A DNA stretch of 8,426 bases from Bacteroidales bacterium (GTDB lineage Bacteria > Bacteroidota > Bacteroidia > Bacteroidales > VadinHA17), in the NCBI GenBank assembly GCA_003162595.1, contig PMNJ01000304.1, forward strand, positions 1 through 8,426, in the 5' to 3' direction. Below are positions 1 through 4,027 of this stretch, piece by piece. Below the pieces are notes generated by a model that saw only the letters and a list, made by a program, of their open reading frames with translations, made no database searches and was not told where the DNA came from. The position numbers and the translations under genes were made by a program. Numbering within the stretch: the stretch's first letter is position 1; each line of letters starts with the position of its first letter.

Positions 1-105
1 AGTCTGGGAAATCAGTGAGTCTAGTGCTCTTTGTAAGATAAGCGCCCTGTTGAATGTAGTAATGATAATTGAAAAAAATGGCTGGGAATCCACTTTTGCA
101 CTCAT
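1..105 (-). CDS. Family 2 glycosyltransferase, N-terminal fragment (cut by window edge)
   Basis: The first 35 codons of a gene that continues beyond the left edge. The ATG at 105-103 overlaps the TGA stop (104-102) of the upstream outer-membrane protein gene in an ATGA arrangement, which implies translational coupling and a shared transcript. The visible peptide contains FSIIITTFNR at residues 11-20 followed by RALDSLISQT at 26-35. This is the usual first beta strand and first helix of GT-A fold family 2 glycosyltransferases, where the common form is S-I-I-I-P-T-Y-N-R followed by a Leu-rich helix ending in S-Q-T. Such enzymes transfer a sugar from a nucleotide-sugar donor in the cytoplasm. 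The donor, acceptor and pathway cannot be inferred because the DxD motif and everything after it are outside the window. The family call is fairly secure; membership of the operon is inferred from the overlap. Confidence 0.75.
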   Translation of the reverse strand, partial: MSAKVDSQPFFSIIITTFNRALILQRALDSLISQT

Positions 106-830
106 ATTGTCCATAATAATCCAATGTAGGAGTTATATATATTATCTCTGGTGAAGGTGCGACCAAAAGAAAAAATAAAATGAAATTTCTCTGTCGGATT
201 AATTGAACCTCCAAGATTAAATCCGGTCTCAGATTTAGTGCTTTTTGTATCAGCTGAATGAAAATATAGTTCTCCACCCAATGTTATATACTTTGAAAAG
301 TCGTACTGTATTTCCCAACCTGAAAATATCCAGTTTTTATTGTTTGTGCCAGGATTTATCCAATAACCGGCGCCTCCATATGTAGTTAATTTTCCCCAGG
401 ATTTTTGCAACCAGACAGGAATATAGATTTTTGTTTTCCCGTTACTGAATTCACTGTTATTTACTGTAGGTATTTCCAGAATAGGGAATGTACCTATCTG
501 CGGCGAATTGTCTGTCTCCTTTATGAATCGGAATTTTACTCCAAATTCTGTTTCGGCGTATCCGAAATCGGCGCCATGGCTTCTTGAATAATAATAATTC
601 ATTGGTAAAAGTAAATGTACCTGTACATTTGGAATCAACCCGTAATTTAATTCAATATGAGGGGAAGTTCCTGCCCATACTCCTGTCTGATAGGTGTTTA
701 TTGATGAAATATAATACTCCCAATGTTTAAATCTGACAGTTTCCGGATCATCTGTATCGAAAGGGGGACCGGCATAAATTCGTTGAATATTTAATAGAAT
801 CAATACGACTGCAAAGGCAATATATTTCAT
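102..830 (-). CDS. Outer-membrane protein of the MetA-pathway-of-phenol-degradation (transporter-like) family
   Basis: A 242-residue protein with a hydrophobic signal peptide at residues 1-20 ending in Y-A, so the mature protein begins G-P-P-F-D-T-D-D-P-E. This GPPFxTDDPE start, followed by H36-W-E-Y-Y, is a hallmark I recognise from proteins annotated as putative MetA-pathway of phenol degradation or 'transporter' proteins. Later stretches also match the family as I remember it: P-N-V-Q-V-H-L, E-F-G-V-K-F-R-F, P-V-W-L-Q-K-S-W-G and Y-G-G-A-G-Y-W-I-N-P-G. The rest alternates aromatic and polar residues and ends in W-T-I, as expected for an outer-membrane beta barrel. The molecular role of this family is poorly defined; uptake of hydrophobic compounds is an inference. 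The gene starts 18 bp after the doxX stop and overlaps the next glycosyltransferase, so it is the middle gene of a probable operon. Many homologues I recall are proteobacterial, so past transfer is possible. Confidence 0.8.
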   Translation of the reverse strand: MKYIAFAVVLILLNIQRIYAGPPFDTDDPETVRFKHWEYYISSINTYQTGVWAGTSPHIELNYGLIPNVQVHLLLPMNYYYSRSHGADFGYAETEFGVKFRFIKETDNSPQIGTFPILEIPTVNNSEFSNGKTKIYIPVWLQKSWGKLTTYGGAGYWINPGTNNKNWIFSGWEIQYDFSKYITLGGELYFHSADTKSTKSETGFNLGGSINPTEKFHFIFSFGRTFTRDNIYNSYIGLLWTI

Positions 831-848
831 AAATGAAGTAAAGATGTT

Positions 849-1301
849 TTAGCTACTAAACCCTCCGGTGATTTTTGAATCAACCGACCATCTTCCTGCT
901 CCATAAATCACCAGATAAACAAGAAGAAGTGTCATGGCAAAGTCTGTACGGTATTCATGAGCCCATGGCCACAATCCTTTATGAATCAGAATAGGTATTT
1001 TCGTCGAAACGAAAGCGGTAATCATAATAATAATAAGTGGAATGGAAGCCACTCGTGTAATTAGTCCTATAATGATAAGGAATCCACAAATAATCTCAAA
1101 AGAACCGGTGAAATATGCCCAGAATGCCGGATGACTGAATCCTATTGTTAAAAATCTTCCGGTTCCCAAAAGCTCCGGGAATAAATATTTCTGTATCCCT
1201 TCTGTAAGAAATATCAAGCCGACGGTTAACCTTATCAGAATCGCTCTGTTATTGTTTTCTGTATTGAAAATATGTTTACTTAACCAATTTTTCGTTTTCA
1301 T
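849..1301 (-). CDS. DoxX-like integral membrane protein
   Basis: I place the start at the ATG 1301-1299, giving 150 residues, the usual size for DoxX proteins. The frame stays open upstream to a TTG at 1367, but those 22 extra residues (basic and polar, with many Asn and Glu) look like leader DNA. Four hydrophobic segments lie at about residues 20-38, 58-80, 83-105 and 118-138. Family-like motifs are R24-L-T-V-G-L-I-F-L-T-E-G, the G-I-Q-K-Y segment near 35-39, and the ending A-G-R-W-S-V-D. DoxX proteins are inner-membrane proteins linked to redox or thiosulfate/quinone chemistry; the activity of this one is not known. It is the first gene of a minus-strand group with the outer-membrane protein and a glycosyltransferase. 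It faces away from an AraC remnant and ygiD, an arrangement that suggests it was once controlled by that regulator. Confidence 0.85.
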   Translation of the reverse strand: MKTKNWLSKHIFNTENNNRAILIRLTVGLIFLTEGIQKYLFPELLGTGRFLTIGFSHPAFWAYFTGSFEIICGFLIIIGLITRVASIPLIIIMITAFVSTKIPILIHKGLWPWAHEYRTDFAMTLLLVYLVIYGAGRWSVDSKITGGFSS

Positions 1302-1548
1302 GGTTGCTATAATTTCATTGTTTTTTTGTTCCTTTTCTATCCTATATGTTCGAATTAAATATAACAAGCAGCAAGAACTTTTGTTTAAACATAGTTTATC
1401 ATTAAAATCCTGGTGCCATCAGTTCAACGAGCCAACATTGAATGACTTATTCTGCACCTCCAAACCTTTAGTTTTATATGTGATTTTTAAGAAGTCATCG
1501 GGATCAAAATACCAGCACATTCAAATTTATTTGTTGTAAATTCGTGCA
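1302..1548. other. Divergent intergenic region: leader of doxX
   Basis: About 250 bp separate the doxX ATG from the ATG of the AraC remnant. It holds the promoter-like element of doxX at its right end and a perfect 10-bp palindrome, TGTTTAAACA, at 1382-1391, which could be an operator but is also plausible by chance at this base composition. On the minus strand a 33-codon reading frame (1520-1419, beginning M-C-W-Y-F-D-P-D-D) is in the same frame as doxX. A single TGA at 1421-1419 separates the two. Nothing here resembles a recognised riboswitch or tRNA. Confidence 0.5.
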
Positions 1549-1550
1549 AT
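1522..1550 (-). promoter_or_regulatory. Bacteroidota-type promoter for the doxX operon
   Basis: Read on the minus strand, ATTG (1550-1547) is followed by 17 bp and then TAAATTTG (1529-1522). This exactly matches the -7 consensus TAnnTTTG and partly matches the -33 element TTTG used by the primary sigma factor of Bacteroidota. Transcription would begin near 1515 and give a leader of about 215 nt before the doxX ATG at 1301. The -33 element overlaps the ATG of the divergent AraC remnant, so a regulator bound there could once have acted on both directions. Confidence 0.5.
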
Positions 1551-1728
1551 GGAGAAACTGTTTCGGATAATAGAAATAACAAGCGAGCTGGCCTATGATA
1601 TTGCTTCAAAAGAATACATTACCCATTTTCATGATTTTGAAGAGCTTATCATTGTCAGCGAAGGTAGTCTGACACATTACATTGATTTCAATGTTGAGGT
1701 TTTGAAAGCGTCATGGTTTTCCTTATAA
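1549..1728 (+). pseudogene. Truncated AraC-family transcriptional regulator (N-terminal cupin fragment only)
   Basis: An open frame of 59 codons starts with ATG at 1549 and ends at TAA 1726-1728. The product contains H26-F-H-D-F-E-E-L-I-I-V-S-E-G-S-L, the H-x-H-(x)n-E plus G pattern of the sensing cupin domain at the start of AraC/XylS regulators. The text before and after (I-T-S-E-L-A-Y-D-I and T-H-Y-I-D-F-N-V-E-V-L-K-A) also fits that family as known from Bacteroidota. A complete regulator has about 280-300 residues with two helix-turn-helix motifs at the C-terminus. Here the homology ends at about residue 54, a few unrelated codons follow, and the ygiD start lies 11 bp after the stop. No DNA-binding part exists in any frame nearby, so this looks like the stump left by an internal deletion. 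A translated 59-residue cupin peptide with its own role is possible but unlikely. Confidence 0.7.
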
Positions 1729-1739
1729 TTATTTGAGAC

Positions 1740-2567
1740 ATGAACAATGACATAATAAAAAACTTAATTACATCAGGTGAAAGCACAGGTATGATGCCTG
1801 TGCTTTTCGTTGGCCATGGAAGTCCGATGAATGCAATTGAAGATAATGAATTTGTACTCTCCTGGAAGGAACTTGGAAAATCGATCCCCAGGCCCAAAGC
1901 AATACTATGTATTTCTGCCCATTGGGAAACCACTGGTACACAGGTTACTGCGATGCAAAGACCGGCTACGATCCACGACTTTGGCGGATTCCCGCCGGAA
2001 TTGTATAATGTTCAATATCCGGCTCCGGGAAGCCCCGAATTAGCCTATGAAGTAAAACGTATTGTTAATTCTGCCAATATTAAACTTGATGAGAATTGGG
2101 GACTCGATCATGGAGCCTGGAGTGTGATTAGGAATATTTATCCCGGGGCAGATATTCCGGTAATTGAAATGAGTCTGGATTGGCATCTGACTCCACGAAG
2201 TCATTATAATCTGGCAAAGGAGCTTGCTCCACTCCGGAAAAGCGGGGTTCTGATCATTGGAAGCGGTAATATTGTTCATAATCTCCGTATGATAGCCTGG
2301 GATCATGTTAACGAACCAGACTATGGTTTTGATTGGGCACTCAGGGCAAATGAGATGTTCAAAAATTTGATTAGTAACAATAACCATAAGGATCTTATCA
2401 ATTATTCCGGACTCGGAAAAGAGGTGCAGATGGCTGTCCCCACACCGGATCATTACCTTCCATTACTTTATTCATTGGCACTGAAGGAAGAAAATGAAAA
2501 TATATCGTTTTTCAACGATAAAACAGTGATGGGTTCATTATCAATGACATCCATTATGATTGGCTGA
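1740..2567 (+). CDS. ygiD: 4,5-DOPA-type extradiol ring-cleavage dioxygenase (YgiD, LigB family)
   Basis: A complete 275-residue cytosolic enzyme of the class III extradiol dioxygenase (LigB) superfamily, collinear with E. coli YgiD. It opens catechol-type rings such as L-DOPA beside the two hydroxyls; the physiological substrate here is unknown. Conserved blocks are G25-H-G-S-P-M, S59-A-H-W-E, H79-D-F-G-G-F-P, L122-D-H-G-A-W, S175-G-N-I-V-H-N and T235-P-D-H-Y-L-P-L-L, ending M-G-S-L-S-M. His26, His61 and His238 are the expected metal ligands, with His124 and His180 in the active site. All are present, so the enzyme should be active. The first 17 residues extend beyond the usual start; Met18 or Met19 (codons at 1791 and 1794) are possible alternatives. 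The gene follows the AraC stump by 11 bp and no full -7 box is seen just upstream. Neighbouring doxX and the phenol-MetA-like gene suggest a shared aromatic or redox theme. Confidence 0.93.
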   Translation: MNNDIIKNLITSGESTGMMPVLFVGHGSPMNAIEDNEFVLSWKELGKSIPRPKAILCISAHWETTGTQVTAMQRPATIHDFGGFPPELYNVQYPAPGSPELAYEVKRIVNSANIKLDENWGLDHGAWSVIRNIYPGADIPVIEMSLDWHLTPRSHYNLAKELAPLRKSGVLIIGSGNIVHNLRMIAWDHVNEPDYGFDWALRANEMFKNLISNNNHKDLINYSGLGKEVQMAVPTPDHYLPLLYSLALKEENENISFFNDKTVMGSLSMTSIMIG

Positions 2568-2657
2568 ATTTTCCCTGTTGTCATAAAAATCGAAATTCAA
2601 ATCATATAATTGGTCCCCTGTATATTTAACTAAATAGTAAAACCGGAAATAAAACCT

Positions 2658-2665
2658 TATCTTTG
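2658..2665 (+). promoter_or_regulatory. Promoter -7 box for the cold-shock protein gene
   Basis: TATCTTTG is a perfect match to the Bacteroidota -7 consensus TAnnTTTG. It lies 48 bp before the ATG at 2714, in the 146-bp gap after ygiD. It predicts a leader of about 40 nt. A convincing -33 TTTG is not present at the expected distance (around 2634-2640 the sequence is A-rich), so strength or regulation may depend on another factor. Confidence 0.45.
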
Positions 2666-2713
2666 AGCAAATTCGGCCGACAGGGTAAATATTAACGAAC
2701 CAAATATCATTTT

Positions 2714-3166
2714 ATGGGCAGATCGCAGGAAACATCAAACAAAAAAGAAGTAAAAAATAAAAAGGACAAAAAAAGAAAAGAGAAGGAAAAGAAGCGGCTT
2801 ATCAGGAAAGAGAGTGGAAAAAGCAGCTTTGCTGATATGATTGCCTATGTTGATGAGTTTGGGAAGATTACCTCGACACCTCCCGATCCTGCCAAAAAGA
2901 TTGAAGTTGAAGCAGAGGATATAGAGACCGGATCTAAGAAAAATATCCCGGCTGCAAAAGCAAGTTATATACGAAAAGGAGTAGTGACTTTCTTCAATGA
3001 TTCAAAGGGCTTCGGATTTATCCGTGATATGGAAAACAAGCAGAGTGTTTTCGTTCATGCCAATAACCTCCAGGAACCTATTAAAGAGAACAATATTGTC
3101 ACTTTTGAAATAGGAAAAGGACCCAAGGGAATGACAGCTTTAAATGTAAGGTTGTTTAAGGAATAA
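2714..3166 (+). CDS. Cold-shock-domain nucleic-acid-binding protein with Lys-rich N-terminus
   Basis: A 150-residue cytosolic protein. Residues 87-149 form a cold-shock domain: R87-K-G-V-V-T-F-F-N-D-S-K-G-F-G-F-I, with the RNP1 motif K98-G-F-G-F-I103 and the RNP2-like motif V112-F-V-H115. It ends G-P-K-G-M-T-A-L-N-V. Such domains bind single-stranded RNA or DNA and act as RNA chaperones. Residues 10-33 are strikingly basic (repeated K, R and E) and probably form a helical or disordered RNA-binding tail. A middle segment, A40-D-M-I-A-Y-V-D-E-F-G followed by T-P-P-D-P, is a signature I associate with the Bacteroidota version of these proteins, which are longer than the roughly 70-residue CspA type. 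The gene has its own promoter-like box and seems to be a single transcription unit. No cold-shock leader structure was recognised. Confidence 0.9.
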   Translation: MGRSQETSNKKEVKNKKDKKRKEKEKKRLIRKESGKSSFADMIAYVDEFGKITSTPPDPAKKIEVEAEDIETGSKKNIPAAKASYIRKGVVTFFNDSKGFGFIRDMENKQSVFVHANNLQEPIKENNIVTFEIGKGPKGMTALNVRLFKE

Positions 3167-3196
3167 AATTATTTGTTTTTTTGCTCACCAAAAATC

Positions 3197-3234
3197 ATGT
3201 TACGTTCATTGTGTTAAAGCAAAGAAAGTAACAT
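3197..3234. repeat. Inverted repeat downstream of the cold-shock gene
   Basis: Perfect 7-bp arms, ATGTTAC (3197-3203) and GTAACAT (3228-3234), enclose 24 bp. The right arm is followed by TTATTTA. It begins 31 bp after the cold-shock stop and could serve as a weak terminator. The wide loop makes a simple rho-independent terminator doubtful. Confidence 0.4.
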
Positions 3235-3252
3235 TTATTTAGACAAGGTTCA

Positions 3253-3293
3253 GGGCAATGCCCCTATAAGAAAAACCCCATCCCGGGAAGGGG
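3253..3293. repeat. Two adjacent GC-rich palindromes
   Basis: GGGC-AAT-GCCC at 3253-3263 is followed after 12 bp by CCCCATCCCGGGAAGGGG at 3276-3293. The second is an 18-bp near-palindrome with one mismatched pair, centred on CCCGGG. Both are markedly GC-richer than the flanks. They may belong to an interspersed extragenic palindromic element, but one window cannot show that the unit is repeated in the genome. Confidence 0.45.
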
Positions 3294-3397
3294 AATGAGA
3301 TCTGTAGTTAATATCTTTTAGTTTCTAAATTAAACAATTCAGGTAAACCATTGTTCTTATTACAATGATTAACTTGTTTTTATATATGAAGCTAACC

Positions 3398-3454
3398 AGA
3401 GATTTCTCTCCAAAAAGAGAAATATCAATCTCTAATGTTGCGGTTACTGCAACA
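3398..3454 (+). promoter_or_regulatory. Structured leader upstream of the lysozyme-like gene (two hairpins)
   Basis: AGAGATT (3398-3404) can pair with AATCTCT (3427-3433), enclosing a TCTCT-CCAAAA-AGAGA inner stem. The inner hairpin can instead extend to a perfect 8-bp stem (3402-3409 with 3416-3423) at the cost of the outer one. A second stem, TGTTGC/GCAACA (3436-3441 and 3449-3454), has a 7-nt loop. The structure ends 42 bp before the preferred ATG at 3497. A regulatory role is inferred from position only. Confidence 0.35.
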
Positions 3455-3496
3455 AATAGCCGAATAAATTTTCACTCACTTCCTTATGATTTTATT

Positions 3497-3916
3497 ATGA
3501 AAAGTAATTTTAAAAAGATAGTCTCTATTGCCTTTTTATTGACATTTGCTTTCAAAGCATTTGCTCCTACCAGTGAATCTCTGATAGTTCTTAAGCCTTC
3601 TCCTCTTGAACCGTACAAGAGTCTTATTCACGCAATTGGCATGGTCGAAACCCAATTTGATACTCTCGCTTACAATCCTCTTGAAGAGGCAGTGGGATAC
3701 TTCCAGATCCGTCCGATACGTCTGGAGGACTATAATAGCAGAACAGGGAACATTTATTCTATGAACGACCTTTTTAATTATAAAATTTCCGAGAAGATAT
3801 TTTTATACTATGCTTCAGAGATAGGTCCGTACAATTTTGAACGCATAGCTAAAACATGGAACGGTTCAGGAAAAAGTACCATTCTGTATTGGGATCAGGT
3901 CAGGAAATTCCTATAG
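3497..3916 (+). CDS. Small secreted lysozyme-fold protein (SLT/transglycosylase-like)
   Basis: I choose the ATG at 3497 because it places a typical signal peptide first: M-K-S-N-F-K-K, then a hydrophobic stretch to about residue 19 and cleavage near A21-F-A23. This gives 139 residues; the longer frame from 3365 would bury that signal. The mature part resembles a short lytic-transglycosylase domain. I47-G-M-V-E51-T-Q carries the likely catalytic Glu, A65-V-G-Y-F-Q-I-R-P matches the G-x-x-Q-I-x-P block, and A118-K-T-W-N-G-S-G replaces the usual A-x-Y-N-A-G. The expected role is peptidoglycan cleavage in the periplasm, but the domain is short and divergent and activity is unproven. The protein has no cell-wall-binding domain. 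It is followed by a candidate terminator, so it is probably a single-gene unit with a structured leader. Confidence 0.7.
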   Translation: MKSNFKKIVSIAFLLTFAFKAFAPTSESLIVLKPSPLEPYKSLIHAIGMVETQFDTLAYNPLEEAVGYFQIRPIRLEDYNSRTGNIYSMNDLFNYKISEKIFLYYASEIGPYNFERIAKTWNGSGKSTILYWDQVRKFL

Positions 3917-3934
3917 CCAGAGACTTCAGCCTTC

Positions 3935-3966
3935 AATATTTTTTCAAACCTGAAATATTTCTTTTT
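3935..3966 (+). terminator. Candidate intrinsic terminator after the lysozyme-like gene
   Basis: AATA (3935-3938) and TTTCA (3942-3946) pair with TGAAA (3951-3955) and TATT (3956-3959), with a 4-nt loop AACC and a 3-nt bulge of T. A T-rich tail TCTTTTT (3960-3966) follows. The stem is AT-rich and so fairly weak. The position, 18 bp after the stop and before the next gene's leader, supports the call. Confidence 0.45.
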
Positions 3967-4027
3967 AACTACGATTAAAAGGGAAAATATTTTGTTTTTT
4001 TGTATTTGTTATTTTAAAAAGTATCAG

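Larger units (their letters stand above)
3167..3496. other. Gene-free region with several inverted repeats
   Basis: This 330-bp gap holds no convincing gene. It contains, in order, ATGTTAC/GTAACAT arms (3197-3203 and 3228-3234), two GC-rich palindromes (3253-3263 and 3276-3293) that stand out from the AT-rich surroundings, and two hairpins (3398-3433 and 3436-3454) close to the next gene. An ATTG-N16-TAACTTGT pair at 3350-3377 is a weak promoter candidate for the lysozyme-like gene; with it the hairpins would lie in the 5' leader. The open frame extends back from 3497 to an ATG at 3365, but those 44 codons show no family signature. Confidence 0.5.

Noticed and set aside
1252..1539. A 95-codon plus-strand frame across the start of doxX and the intergenic region.
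   Set aside because: Half of it is antisense to doxX; the rest is low-complexity hydrophobic and Ser/Leu-rich with no recognisable domain.
1688..1933. An 81-codon minus-strand frame over the start of ygiD.
   Set aside because: Antisense to the AraC remnant and conserved ygiD codons; no family features.
2040..2453. A 137-codon open frame on the minus strand inside ygiD.
   Set aside because: It is antisense to a strongly conserved enzyme, shows no family motif, and its composition mirrors the ygiD codons.
3365..3496. The upstream ATG of the lysozyme-like frame as the true start.
   Set aside because: It would place 44 residues before a clear signal peptide; the region instead contains hairpins and resembles a leader.
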